A stretch of DNA of 64,000 bases from Streptomyces sp. P9-A2 (GTDB taxonomy: Bacteria > Actinomycetota > Actinomycetes > Streptomycetales > Streptomycetaceae): assembly GCF_036634175.1 (NCBI RefSeq), contig NZ_JAZIFX010000001.1:3968001-4032000 (forward strand), written 5' to 3'. The notes under the pieces are model-generated. The model saw only the letters and a program-made list of their open reading frames with translations. It was not told where the DNA came from and searched no databases. The translations under genes and the position numbers were made by a program. Numbering within the stretch: position 1 is the first letter of the stretch; each line of letters opens with the position of its first letter. Of this stretch, positions 33,771 through 42,280 are shown piece by piece.

Positions 33771-35090
33771 TCACTTACCCCCGTCCGCGTCGGCGAACGA
33801 CGCCTGGTAGGCGGCGAACTGCGCCCGTTCCTCGTCGACGAGGGCGTGTCCGTCCGCGTACGCGTTCTCGAAGATGGCGAAGTGGTCGGGGTCCTTCATG
33901 GCACGGACCGCTTCGCGCACTCGTTTGCCCAACGTCTCGCTCTCGGTCTCCAGTTCCGCAAAAAATCCCTCGTCCGCGTGGTGGGCGGACTCCAGGTGGC
34001 GGCGAAGGCGCAGGATCGGGTCCTTGGCCTCCCAGGCGGCCCGCTCGTCGTCGTGGCGGTAGCGGGTGGGGTCGTCGGAGGTGGTGTGGGCGCCCATGCG
34101 GTAGGTGAACGCCTCGATCAGCGTCGGCCCCTCACCGGCACGGGCCCGCTCCAGGGCCCACCGGGTCACGGCCAGGCTCGCCAGCACGTCGTTGCCGTCC
34201 ACCCGCACGCCCGGGAAGCCGTAGCCCTGTGCGCGCTGGTACAGCGGGACGCGGGACTGCTTCTCGGTCGGCTCGGAGATCGCCCACTGGTTGTTCTGGC
34301 AGAAGAACACCACCGGGGCGTTGTAGACCGCGGAGAAGGTGAAGGCCTCGGCCACGTCGCCCTGGCTGGAGGCGCCGTCGCCGAAGTAGGCGATCACCGC
34401 GCTGTCCGCGCCGTCCTTGGCGACACCCATCGCGTAGCCCGTGGCGTGCAGCGCCTGGGAGCCGATGACGATCGTGTACAGGTGGAAGTTGTTGCTGTTC
34501 GGGTCCCAGCCGCCGTTGTTGACGCCGCGGAACATGCCGAGCAGGTTGGTCGGGTCCACCCCGCGGCACCAGGCGACGCCGTGCTCGCGGTAGGTGGGGA
34601 AGACGTAGTCGTCGTCGCGCAGCGCGCGCCCTGAGCCGATCTGCGCCGCCTCCTGGCCCAGCAGCGAGGCCCACAGGCCCAGCTCGCCCTGGCGCTGGAG
34701 CGCGGTGGCCTCGGCGTCGAAGCGGCGGGTGAGCACCATGTCGCGGTACAGGCCGCGGAACTCCTCGGAGGTGATGCCGGAGACGTACTGGTCGAACTCC
34801 GCGTTCTCCACCCGCTCGCCCTCGGGCGTCAGCAGCTGTACGAGGTGGGGTTCGGCGCTCCGCGGCTTCGTGCCGCCGGTCTTCCCGGCCGCCGGGGCCT
34901 TCTTCGCGGCGGGCGCCTTCTTGGCCGCGGATGCCTTCTTGGCCCCGGTCACCTTCTTGGCCGCAGGTGCCTTCTTGGCCGGGACCGCCTTCTCGGCGGT
35001 GGTGCTGGTGGTGCGCTGGGCGCCGGTGGCGCCGGCATCACTTCCGGCTCCGCGTCGCGGTGTGCGCGCGGCAGTGCTCTCCACGGTCAC
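33771..35090 (-). CDS. bkdF: Branched-chain 2-oxoacid dehydrogenase E1-alpha with Lys/Ala-rich N-terminus, operon 1
   Basis: 439 aa. The thiamine-diphosphate motif begins GDGASSQGD and ends QNNQWAIS, about residues 226-260; the phosphorylation-loop region follows (AHTTSDDPTRYR). The core of ~360 residues is normal, but the first ~80 are an extra low-complexity segment. Residues 34-76 hold repeated PAKKAPAAKK units, like the C-terminal tails of actinobacterial histone-like proteins. The second copy of E1-alpha in this window lacks it. The GTG at 35090 has GGAGGAGC 7 nt upstream, so the tail is probably translated. First gene of operon 1; the 545-bp leader region has a palindrome. Confidence 0.93.
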   Translation of the reverse strand: MTVESTAARTPRRGAGSDAGATGAQRTTSTTAEKAVPAKKAPAAKKVTGAKKASAAKKAPAAKKAPAAGKTGGTKPRSAEPHLVQLLTPEGERVENAEFDQYVSGITSEEFRGLYRDMVLTRRFDAEATALQRQGELGLWASLLGQEAAQIGSGRALRDDDYVFPTYREHGVAWCRGVDPTNLLGMFRGVNNGGWDPNSNNFHLYTIVIGSQALHATGYAMGVAKDGADSAVIAYFGDGASSQGDVAEAFTFSAVYNAPVVFFCQNNQWAISEPTEKQSRVPLYQRAQGYGFPGVRVDGNDVLASLAVTRWALERARAGEGPTLIEAFTYRMGAHTTSDDPTRYRHDDERAAWEAKDPILRLRRHLESAHHADEGFFAELETESETLGKRVREAVRAMKDPDHFAIFENAYADGHALVDEERAQFAAYQASFADADGGK

Positions 35091-35132
35091 GTGTGCTCCT
35101 CCGTCGGTCCGACCCCCGGGATTGCCGGTAGG

Positions 35133-35170
35133 TCTGGGGTCCCCCTCCAGCTGCTCGAAGCCTGGGGGAG
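35133..35170. repeat. REP-like hairpin element (copy A)
   Basis: TCTGGGGTCCCCCTCCAG, then CTGCTCGAAGCCTGGGGGAG: the TCCCCCT(CC)AG and CTGGGGGA arms pair around a CTGCTCGAAG loop. It is one of five related elements in the window and lies in the leader of bkdF. Confidence 0.75.
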
Positions 35171-35314
35171 GCTCACCTCTTCTCGACCACGGGCACGGGG
35201 TGGGTGCCGCTCGGCCGGGAACAGGCGTGACAGGTGCCCCGGCCGGCGACCTGCAAATAGCACGTTACCCAGTGCGCCACATTTCTGGGAAACCATTCCT
35301 GACCTGGGATTTTG

Positions 35315-35328
35315 CTTGGATATCCAAG
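35315..35328. promoter_or_regulatory. Palindrome CTTGGATATCCAAG upstream of bkdF
   Basis: A perfect 14-bp palindrome in an AT-rich pocket (~35270-35345) of an otherwise GC-rich 545-bp gap (35091-35635) that holds no gene. TGGA/TCCA half-sites also occur in the palindrome at the bkdR start (53398-53416), so this may be an Lrp-type (BkdR) site. Confidence 0.5.
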
Positions 35329-35600
35329 TAAATCGGAAAGGCTGGAAAGGCGCGCTGGTCACAGCCTTGCAGGAGGCCGGAGCAACGGCACGTTATCCCG
35401 CCGACCCCGGACTCGGGAAGGGCCGTGTCCCGCGCGCGCCCGGCCCACCGCCCGGCGGCGGACCGGGCGCGCCCTCCGGAATCCCGCCGCACTCCCTCCG
35501 GACCTCGCCCGCGCCCCCTCCGGCACCCCGTCCGGACCCCCGCCCGAGACGGATCCGGCACACAGTGCGACCGGAAATGACTTGCTGTGACAAGCCGCAG

Positions 35601-35628
35601 TTCACGGGCCCGCGCGGTGCCCTAGCAT
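35601..35628 (+). promoter_or_regulatory. Leaderless promoter of the phosphotransferase gene
   Basis: TTCACG (35601-35606), 16 bp, TAGCAT (35623-35628). The GTG start follows the -10 box by 7 nt, so transcription would begin at or beside the start codon and the mRNA would have no leader. Confidence 0.5.
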
Positions 35629-35635
35629 CTGGCGC

Positions 35636-36667
35636 GTGTCGCCCTTACGTGTACCACCCCCTGTTCCTTGTGCGCCCCCGCTGGGCGCCCTGCTGCGCCG
35701 GTACGCCGCCGGTTCCGCGGTGACCTGCGAGCCCGTCGACGAGGGCCTGCTCAACCGCGGCTACCGTCTGCGCACGACCCACGGCCGCTACTTCCTCAAG
35801 CACCACTTCGACCCCGAGACCGCCGATCCGGCCGCGATCGTCCGCCAGCACCGGGCCACCCGGCGCCTGGCGGACCTGGGCGTGCCGGTCGCCCCGCCGC
35901 TGCCCGCCCGGGACGGGCGCACGGTCACCGTGGTCGACGGCCACGCGTACGCCCTGCATCCCTGGATCGACGGCCGGCACCGGCACGGCGGGCAGCTCAC
36001 CCCGGGACAGTGCGCACGGCTCGGGGCGCTGCTCGGCGCGGTGCACGCCGGTCTGGAACGCGTGATGCCGGCCCACGCGCGGACCCACAGCGCTCCGGCG
36101 GAGAGCGCCGATCCGGCCGACACCCTCACCCTCATCGACGAGCTGCTCGGCCGCGTCCGGCGGCACCGCCCCGCCGACTCCTTCGACACCCTCGCCCGCC
36201 GCCGGCTCCTGGAACGGCGGACCCTGCTGGAGCGGCACGCCGACCGGCGCCCACCGCGCGGGGGCGCGGTGGGCTGGGTGCACGGCGACTTCCACCCGTT
36301 CAACGTGCTGTACCGAGGGGGCGCGCCCGCGGCGATCGTCGACTGGGACCGGCTCGGCGTACAGCCCCGCGCGGAGGAGGCCGTACGCGCCGCGGCGATC
36401 TTCTTCGTCCGGCCCTCGGGCACCCTCGACCTGCCACGCGTACGGTCCTATGCGCGCGCGTACCGGCGCGGTGCGGGGGCCACACCCGCCCAGCTCGCCG
36501 CGGCGGTGCACCGGGTGTGGTGGGAACGTCTCAACGACTTCTGGATGCTCCGCTGGCACTACGAGCGCGACGACACCCGCGCGGACTCCCAGTTCCCGGC
36601 CACGGCCGCACTGGTGGTGTGGTGGAGCCGGGAGTACGACGCGGTGCGCGCGGCCTTCACGGGGTGA
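35636..36667 (+). CDS. APH-type phosphotransferase with a TTA codon
   Basis: 343 aa. Aminoglycoside/choline phosphotransferase fold: the N-lobe VDEGLLNRGYRLRTTHGRYFLKHH (ATP loop and Lys), then the catalytic loop VHGDFHPFNVLYRGG (HGDFHPFN) and IVDWDRLGVQPRAEE (metal Asp). It resembles homoserine-kinase-like or ChoK enzymes; no antibiotic-resistance role can be assumed. The GTG at 35636 appears leaderless, and codon 4 is TTA (35645-35647), so expression should depend on the bldA tRNA in a streptomycete. The next in-frame GTG lies too far inside the fold to replace it. It is divergent from bkdF. Confidence 0.82.
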   Translation: MSPLRVPPPVPCAPPLGALLRRYAAGSAVTCEPVDEGLLNRGYRLRTTHGRYFLKHHFDPETADPAAIVRQHRATRRLADLGVPVAPPLPARDGRTVTVVDGHAYALHPWIDGRHRHGGQLTPGQCARLGALLGAVHAGLERVMPAHARTHSAPAESADPADTLTLIDELLGRVRRHRPADSFDTLARRRLLERRTLLERHADRRPPRGGAVGWVHGDFHPFNVLYRGGAPAAIVDWDRLGVQPRAEEAVRAAAIFFVRPSGTLDLPRVRSYARAYRRGAGATPAQLAAAVHRVWWERLNDFWMLRWHYERDDTRADSQFPATAALVVWWSREYDAVRAAFTG

Positions 36668-36837
36668 GGCGGGCGCCCGGAGGGCCGTTCACGGCATGAG
36701 CCCGCGCGGGAGGTGTTCCGCGTGAGGCGTGCCCCGCGCGGGGTGAGCAGGACGCGGGGCGGAACGGGACGGGACGGCGGAACGGGACGGGACGGGCGCC
36801 GAGCGCCCGCCCCGTGGTCCGTACGCGTGGTCCGTGG

Positions 36838-38451
36838 TCAGCCGCCGGTGACGGCGCCGGCGGCCGCGCCGCCCTCCGTACCGCCGTTGGCCGCGCCACC
36901 ATCGCCGCCGCCCGGGTCCGGGTCCGGGTCCGGGTCCGTCTCCGGCGGGTCCTCGGGCTCCGTCTCCACCGGCGTCGTCGGGGTGTCCGTCGGGTCGCCG
37001 CTCGGCTCCTCGGGCTGCGTGTAGCTCGGCGTCGCCGTCGGGTACGGGGTGTACGGCGGGACGTAGCCACCGCCGCCGGAGCCGTTGCCGTTACCGGTGC
37101 CGGTGTCCGTGTTCGGCGCCTCCGGCTCCTTGGTGGTGTCGTCCTCGTCCGGCGACTCGCTGGCCTTCTCCTTCTCGCTGGTCTGCGAGGAGGACGGCGA
37201 CTTCTTGGAGGGTTCCTTGTCGTCCTTGCCGTCGTCGCCGCCGCCGTTCAGCGCCAGGGCGACACCCGCGACGACGGCGATCACCGCGAGCACCGCGAGG
37301 ATCCACAGCTTTCCGCGGCCGTTGCCATGGTGGTCGCCGCCCTCGAAACCGCCGTCGTCCCCGCCGTTGTACCGGTTGGGGAGAATCGGCTGCGGGATGG
37401 CCGCGGTGCCGGAGGCGTCCGGGTGCGGCATCGCCGTCGTGCCCGCGAACCCTCCCGCCGGGGTGTGCCGGCCGTCGTGCACGTCGACCACGCCGGTGTT
37501 CCAGGTGCCGGTGTGGCCGCCCTGGTCGTAGAGCATCTGCAGCCCGTACTGGATCAGCCCGCGCATCTCCTCCGCCGTCTGGAACCGGTCGTCCGGCTCC
37601 TTGGCGAGCGAGCGCATGACAAGCCCGTCCAGCTCCGGAGGGCTGGCGTCGGAGACCTCCGACGGGGGCGTGGGGATGTCCTGCACGTGCTGGTAGACCA
37701 CGGACAGCGGCGTCTCACCGGTGAACGGGGGCCGCAGCGCCAGCAGTTCGTACAGCATGCAGCCGGTCGCGTACAGGTCGGACCGGTGGTCGACGGCCTT
37801 GCCGAGCGCCTGCTCGGGCGAGAGGTACTGGGGGGTGCCCATGACCATGCCGGTCTGCGTCATCGTCGTGGACGCGCCGTGCAGCGCGCGGGCGATGCCG
37901 AAGTCCATCACCTTCACGGCACCGTTGTGCGTGATGATGACGTTCGCGGGCTTGATGTCGCGGTGCACGATGCCGTGCTGGTGCGAGTAGGCCAGCGCCT
38001 CCAGGACGCCGGAGACGATGATCAACGCCTGTTCGGGGCCGGGCGCCTCGGCGTTGACCAGGAGATCGCGGATCGTGCGGCCCTCGACGATCTCCATGAT
38101 GATGTACGGCACGGCCTGGCCGCCCACGATGTCCTCGCCGGAGTCGTACACGGCGACGATCGAGTGGTGGTTGAGACCGGCCACCGACTGCGCCTCGCGC
38201 GTGAAACGCGCTTTGGCGATCGGGTCCTCGGCGAGATCGGTATGCATCAGTTTGACGGCGACCGTCCGCCCCAGCCGCACGTCCTCCGCGGCGAACACCT
38301 CGGCCATGCCGCCCCGGCCGAGCCTGTGCGTCAGCCGGTACCGACCGTCGCCGACAAGCCCGCCGTTGCCCCAGTTGTCCGGCGCGTCCGACATGCCGCC
38401 GCCAGTCGCCTCGGGGTCGGACGGGCCCTGAGCGCGCTGCTGCTGTGCCAT
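36838..38451 (-). CDS. Transmembrane Ser/Thr protein kinase 1
   Basis: 537 aa. An N-terminal cytoplasmic kinase domain (residues ~38-300) has the glycine loop LGRGGMAEVF, VAVKLMH Lys, HRDIKPANV catalytic loop, MDFGIAR and GTPQYLSPEQ activation segment. A disordered stretch follows, then one membrane helix (LWILAVLAVIAVVAGVALAL, ~residues 386-405) and a ~130-residue extracellular tail of Asp/Pro/Thr repeats with no PASTA. It is a Hanks-type kinase of the PknB group with a reduced sensor. Translation probably begins at 38451; an ATG 20 codons later (MSDAPDNW) is possible. Divergent from kinase 2, gap 362 bp. Confidence 0.93.
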   Translation of the reverse strand: MAQQQRAQGPSDPEATGGGMSDAPDNWGNGGLVGDGRYRLTHRLGRGGMAEVFAAEDVRLGRTVAVKLMHTDLAEDPIAKARFTREAQSVAGLNHHSIVAVYDSGEDIVGGQAVPYIIMEIVEGRTIRDLLVNAEAPGPEQALIIVSGVLEALAYSHQHGIVHRDIKPANVIITHNGAVKVMDFGIARALHGASTTMTQTGMVMGTPQYLSPEQALGKAVDHRSDLYATGCMLYELLALRPPFTGETPLSVVYQHVQDIPTPPSEVSDASPPELDGLVMRSLAKEPDDRFQTAEEMRGLIQYGLQMLYDQGGHTGTWNTGVVDVHDGRHTPAGGFAGTTAMPHPDASGTAAIPQPILPNRYNGGDDGGFEGGDHHGNGRGKLWILAVLAVIAVVAGVALALNGGGDDGKDDKEPSKKSPSSSQTSEKEKASESPDEDDTTKEPEAPNTDTGTGNGNGSGGGGYVPPYTPYPTATPSYTQPEEPSGDPTDTPTTPVETEPEDPPETDPDPDPDPGGGDGGAANGGTEGGAAAGAVTGG

Positions 38452-38813
38452 CAGTCCTCGCCGTCGTTTCTGCCCGCGGTGCGCGCGGTGTTGTCACGGT
38501 CTCCGTCGGCCACGCTACAGCCTTCACGCCGGCCTCCCGTCCGGGACGGGCTGCCAGGAACAGGCATGAGAACGGGTATGAGACGGACCGGCCATGAAAC
38601 CCGCAATCCATATCGTCGTGCAAATTCTGTGCACCCGCCTCACGTCCCCTGTAACGCTTCCGCGACGCTTCTGTCCCGTACGGTCACGGAACGGGCCCCA
38701 CGCTTGACGCGTCAGGGGCCTGGGGCAGACTTGGCCGGGGATAACGCATTGGATCTACGAGGAATCGGTCGCCGACGGCAGTAGCGCCGAAGAGGCTACG
38801 GGGGACGCGGAGC
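38452..38813. other. Divergent kinase promoter region (362 bp, no gene)
   Basis: I see no open gene. Candidate promoter parts are CTTGAC (38703) and TTGGCC...ATAACG (around 38730-38745) toward kinase 2. A TGAGAACGGGTATGAGACGG direct-repeat-like stretch lies near 38563-38582. No clear operator palindrome. Confidence 0.4.
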
Positions 38814-40487
38814 ATGAGCCAGGACGGCGCACAGGGCCACAACGCGGGGCGGGCGCTCGCCGGCGGCCGCTACCAACTGCGGGACCTGCTCGGCCAAGGC
38901 GGCATGGCCTCCGTCCACCTCGCGTACGACAGCGTGCTCGACCGTCAGGTCGCGATCAAGACCCTGCACACGGAACTCGGCAGGGAACAGGCCTTCCGCG
39001 AACGCTTCCGCCGCGAGGCCCAGTCCGTGGCGAAGCTCACGCACACCAACATCGTCTCGGTCTTCGACACCGGCGAGGACGATGTGGACGGCATGACGAT
39101 GCCGTACATCGTCATGGAGTACGTCGAGGGCCGTCCGCTGGGCTCCGTGCTCGACGAGGACATACGGCGGCAGGGCGCGATGCCCGCCGACAAGGCGCTG
39201 AAGGTCACCGCGGACGTACTGGCCGCCCTGGAGATCAGCCACGAAATGGGCCTGGTCCACCGGGACATCAAGCCGGGCAACGTGATGATGACCAAGCGCG
39301 GCGTGGTCAAGGTGATGGACTTCGGCATCGCCCGCGCCATGCAGTCCGGCGTGACCTCGATGACGCAGACCGGCATGGTCGTCGGCACCCCGCAGTACCT
39401 CTCGCCCGAACAGGCGCTCGGACGGGGCGTCGACGCCCGCTCCGACCTTTACTCGGTCGGCATCATGCTCTTCCAACTGGTCACCGGACGGATCCCGTTC
39501 GACGCCGACTCGCCGCTGGCCATCGCGTACGCGCACGTGCAGGAGGAGCCACCGCTCGCCTCCTCGGTCAACCGCTCGCTGCCCCCGGCCGTGGACGCGC
39601 TGATCACCCGCGCGCTGAAGAAGAACCCGAACGAGCGTTTCCCCAGCGCCGAAGCCATGCGTAACGAGTGCCTGCGCGTGAGCCAGTCCTTCCAGGCGGC
39701 CCCGCCGAGCATCGTCCCCGGCCCGCAAGGGCAGAGCGGCTCGGGCGTCGGTTCCGCGGTGTTCCCGCCCGTCGACCAGTCGGCTCCGGCGGCCCCGGGC
39801 AGCGTCCGGACGCCGTACACGCCGGGCCCGCCCCAGCACCACACCCCGAACCCGTACGGCACCCCGGCCGCGCCGGGTCCGGCCCCGGCGTACGGCTATC
39901 CCCAGCAGGGCGCCCCTCATGGCGGCTACGCGACACCCCACCCCCCGTACGGCGCGCAGCAGGGCGGCCCGTCGACGCCTCCGTACAACCTGTCGCCCCC
40001 GGGCCCGGGCGGACCGGGCGGCGACAGGAACGACAAGCCGGTGATCATCGGTTCGGTCGCCGTGTCCGTCCTCGCCGTCGGCGGCCTGATCGCGGCGCTG
40101 CTGGCCAACGGCGGCGGCGACGAGAACGACAAGGGCGGCGACCCCGGCGTCAGCGCGTCGGTGTCGGCGGAGGTCTCCCGGGCGGCCGGGTACCGCGGAC
40201 CCGACCCCTCCAGGACGATCGACCCGGAGGAGTGCACGGAGCCGAAGGAGTCCTACAACGACGAGGACGAGATCCAGCTCCCGAACCTGAAGTTCAAGTA
40301 CATCAAGTCGGTCAAGGAATGCTTCCAGGCCGCCGGCTGGACCCTGGAAGTGCGGAACGTCGACGAGAACACGTACGGCGAAGGCGCGGTCATGAAGCAG
40401 TTCCCCGCCGCCGGTACGGCTGTCGACCCCGAGGAGATGCCCAAGATCCAGCTCGACGTCTCCACGGGCAAACCGCCGAACGGCTGA
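38814..40487 (+). CDS. Transmembrane Ser/Thr protein kinase 2 with PASTA-like domain
   Basis: 557 aa. Kinase domain at residues ~20-285: LGQGGMASVH, AIKTLH, HRDIKPGNV, MDFGIARA, GTPQYLSPEQ. Residues ~295-405 are a Pro/Gly/Tyr-rich juxtamembrane segment. A single membrane helix lies at about 409-432 (VIIGSVAVSVLAVGGLIAALLA). The outer part ends in one PASTA-like domain (residues ~490-555, LPNLKFKYIKSVKECFQAAGW ... GEGAVMKQFPAAGTAV). PASTA domains bind muropeptides or beta-lactams, so the kinase may sense the cell wall. It is followed by an 8-bp repeat and a strong terminator shared with the convergent proteasome-activator gene. Confidence 0.93.
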   Translation: MSQDGAQGHNAGRALAGGRYQLRDLLGQGGMASVHLAYDSVLDRQVAIKTLHTELGREQAFRERFRREAQSVAKLTHTNIVSVFDTGEDDVDGMTMPYIVMEYVEGRPLGSVLDEDIRRQGAMPADKALKVTADVLAALEISHEMGLVHRDIKPGNVMMTKRGVVKVMDFGIARAMQSGVTSMTQTGMVVGTPQYLSPEQALGRGVDARSDLYSVGIMLFQLVTGRIPFDADSPLAIAYAHVQEEPPLASSVNRSLPPAVDALITRALKKNPNERFPSAEAMRNECLRVSQSFQAAPPSIVPGPQGQSGSGVGSAVFPPVDQSAPAAPGSVRTPYTPGPPQHHTPNPYGTPAAPGPAPAYGYPQQGAPHGGYATPHPPYGAQQGGPSTPPYNLSPPGPGGPGGDRNDKPVIIGSVAVSVLAVGGLIAALLANGGGDENDKGGDPGVSASVSAEVSRAAGYRGPDPSRTIDPEECTEPKESYNDEDEIQLPNLKFKYIKSVKECFQAAGWTLEVRNVDENTYGEGAVMKQFPAAGTAVDPEEMPKIQLDVSTGKPPNG

Positions 40488-40529
40488 TCTCCTGGGCTCC
40501 TGGGCTCCTGGGCTCCTGGGCTCCTGGGA
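40488..40529. repeat. 8-bp tandem repeat GCTCCTGG
   Basis: Five near-perfect copies of (GG)GCTCCTG directly after the kinase 2 stop codon; slippage-prone microsatellite, non-coding. Confidence 0.85.
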
Positions 40530-40564
40530 AAGCCTGAGCCCACCAGGCACGGGGCAAGGAACAA

Positions 40565-40616
40565 AGGACGTACGAAAGGGGCCCGGCTACGACGCCGGGC
40601 CCCTTTCGTACGTCCT
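40565..40616. terminator. Bidirectional terminator with 23-bp arms
   Basis: AGGACGTACGAAAGGGGCCC continues to a 23-bp left arm (40565-40587) that pairs exactly with 40594-40616 around TACGAC. It serves the + kinase and the - proteasome activator. Confidence 0.92.
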
Positions 40617-40637
40617 GTCGAAGCGGGGCAGGGACGA

Positions 40638-41180
40638 CTACAGGTAGGGGCCGCCCGCGCGGCCGCCCATCGGGGGTTCCTCGGCTCCGCCGTCACCGAC
40701 GCCCGGCGGAAGGGCCCGGCGCATCTGCTCCAGCTGGGCGCGCGCGGCCATCTGCTGGGCGAAGAGCGTGGTCTGGATGCCGTGGAAGAGGCCCTCCAGC
40801 CAGCCCACCAGCTGGGCCTGCGCGATCCGCAGTTCGGCGTCGCTCGGGGTCGCCTCGTCCGTGAAGGGCAGCGAGAGCCGCTCCAGCTCCTCGACCAGCT
40901 GAGGCGCGAGTCCGTCCTCCAGCTCCTTCACCGAGCTGGCGTGGATCTCCTTGAGCCGGACCCTGCTGGCCTCGTCCAGAGGGGCCGCGCGCACCTCCTC
41001 CAGCAGCTGCTTGATCATGCTGCCGATCCGCATGACCTTCGCGGGCTGTTCCACCTGCTCCGTCACCGGGACCTCGCGGGAGTCCTCGTCCCCCGTGCCC
41101 CCGCCGAGCGCCATCCCGTCCTGGCCGACGACCAGAACCTGCGGATTGTCCGGTGACCGTTCGTTCCTCGGCATCTCCAT
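40638..41180 (-). CDS. bpa: Bacterial proteasome activator (Bpa/PafE)
   Basis: 180 aa. The four-helix core is characteristic: VMRIGSMIKQLLEEVRAAPL, KEIHASSVKELEDGLAPQLVEELERLSLPF, then AQLVGWLEGLFHGIQTTLFAQQ. It is the family of PafE of Mycobacterium tuberculosis, a dodecameric ring that opens the 20S proteasome independently of ATP for unfolded proteins. The last four residues are GPYL, in the place of the HbYX-type activation tail (GQYL in Mtb). The ATG at 41180 (MEMPRNE) is preferred; a longer frame begins in a Pro/Gly-rich stretch. Monocistronic, with a convergent kinase. Confidence 0.9.
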   Translation of the reverse strand: MEMPRNERSPDNPQVLVVGQDGMALGGGTGDEDSREVPVTEQVEQPAKVMRIGSMIKQLLEEVRAAPLDEASRVRLKEIHASSVKELEDGLAPQLVEELERLSLPFTDEATPSDAELRIAQAQLVGWLEGLFHGIQTTLFAQQMAARAQLEQMRRALPPGVGDGGAEEPPMGGRAGGPYL

Positions 41181-41351
41181 GCGGCCATTCTCTCGCACGC
41201 CCGCCGCACACCCCCGGGGCCCCCCGGGCTGCCCCTGACTGGGGGAATCCGGAATGCCGGGGGTGCACGGGAATGCGAGCCTGTGGGAGTCCATCCGGCC
41301 CATCTTGCCGACGGTGCGAACGGGCACCGGCCGGTGCGGGAGGTCACCGCC

Positions 41352-42251
41352 GTGACTCCATGGCTGTGTGCAGTGAGGGCGATGCGAGCGGGGCTCGCCC
41401 TGCGAACGTGCGTCGCGCTCGGGGCGATGACGGGCGCGGTGACCGCGGCCGGAGCGGGAACGGCGGTGGGAGCGGGGGTGATACTGCCGTACAGCGCTGC
41501 CGTGGCGCCCGTCGGTACGGCGGTGGCTTACGACGCCGAAGGACCGGTTGACGGACTTCAGGAGGCGGTGGCCGGACGGCTCGACGTGCCCGCCCGCGCG
41601 ACCGCCCGCTCGTCCTCTCCGTCCCCTGCTCTCTCTTCGGCTCTCTCGCCCTTCCGCTCGGCTGCGGCTGCGGCTGCGGCTGCGGCTGCGGCTGCGGCTG
41701 CGACGCCGTCGCTCTCGGCCTCGGCCTCGGCCGGGCCTCCCCGGGCCGGCAGCCGGCCCGGGGAAGGACGGAAGCGGCCGGGGCGGGAGGTTCCCGGACC
41801 GGAGGAGAGGCCCGAGGGATCCGAGGGGTCCGAGGGGCCCGGAGAGACCAGGGAGGCGGCGGACCCGCGGGATGGGCGGGACGGCGTACCGAGCGACGGC
41901 GGACGCGGCACCGGCGGACGCGGCACCGGCGGCGGCGTGAGTGGCGTTCCCGAGAAGCCGGGCGAGCCCCAGACCGGTGCGGAGGACACCGGGCCCGCCC
42001 CGGCCTCCGGAGACGGTACGGACGGATCCGAGGAACCCGGGGCCGGCGCCACCCCTCGGGCACCCCAGTCGCAGGAGGCGGCCGCCACGGTGTCCTCCGA
42101 GGTGTCGCGACAGCCCACGTCGAACACCGCCATCGGCACCGACCGCTCCGCCGGGCCCATGCTGCGCATCCTGCCGCTGGGCAGCGGACTGGTCCTGGTG
42201 GGGCTCGGGCTGGGACTGGCGTTCGTGGGCCTCAGGCTGCGGCGGAGCTGA
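41352..42251 (+). CDS. Putative secreted or anchored low-complexity protein
   Basis: 299 aa, unrecognised. Start GTG 41352 with GGGAGG 9 nt upstream. The N-terminus (MTPWLCAVRAMRAG..., then ALGAMTGAVTAAGAGTAVGAG) can act as a signal or anchor. Residues ~95-275 are disordered and rich in Ala, Gly, Glu and Pro; they include a run of 14 Ala from a GGCTGC repeat. The C-terminus is a membrane helix (LPLGSGLVLVGLGLGLAFVGL) followed by an RLRRS tail, which would leave the body outside the cell. No sortase LPxTG is present. Possibly a surface protein of low constraint. Confidence 0.5.
   Translation: MTPWLCAVRAMRAGLALRTCVALGAMTGAVTAAGAGTAVGAGVILPYSAAVAPVGTAVAYDAEGPVDGLQEAVAGRLDVPARATARSSSPSPALSSALSPFRSAAAAAAAAAAAAAATPSLSASASAGPPRAGSRPGEGRKRPGREVPGPEERPEGSEGSEGPGETREAADPRDGRDGVPSDGGRGTGGRGTGGGVSGVPEKPGEPQTGAEDTGPAPASGDGTDGSEEPGAGATPRAPQSQEAAATVSSEVSRQPTSNTAIGTDRSAGPMLRILPLGSGLVLVGLGLGLAFVGLRLRRS
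41660..41702. repeat. GGCTGC hexanucleotide microsatellite, 7 copies
   Basis: Seven perfect copies inside the preceding CDS, giving alternating Ala codons. Each unit adds two residues, so copy changes keep the frame. Confidence 0.95.
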
Positions 42252-42280
42252 AGCGCGAAGCCCATGGACATCCGGACGTC

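Noticed and set aside
36761..36796. 18-bp direct repeat CGGAACGGGACGGGACGG twice
   Set aside because: Simple GC-rich slippage in a gap; no gene or operator context.
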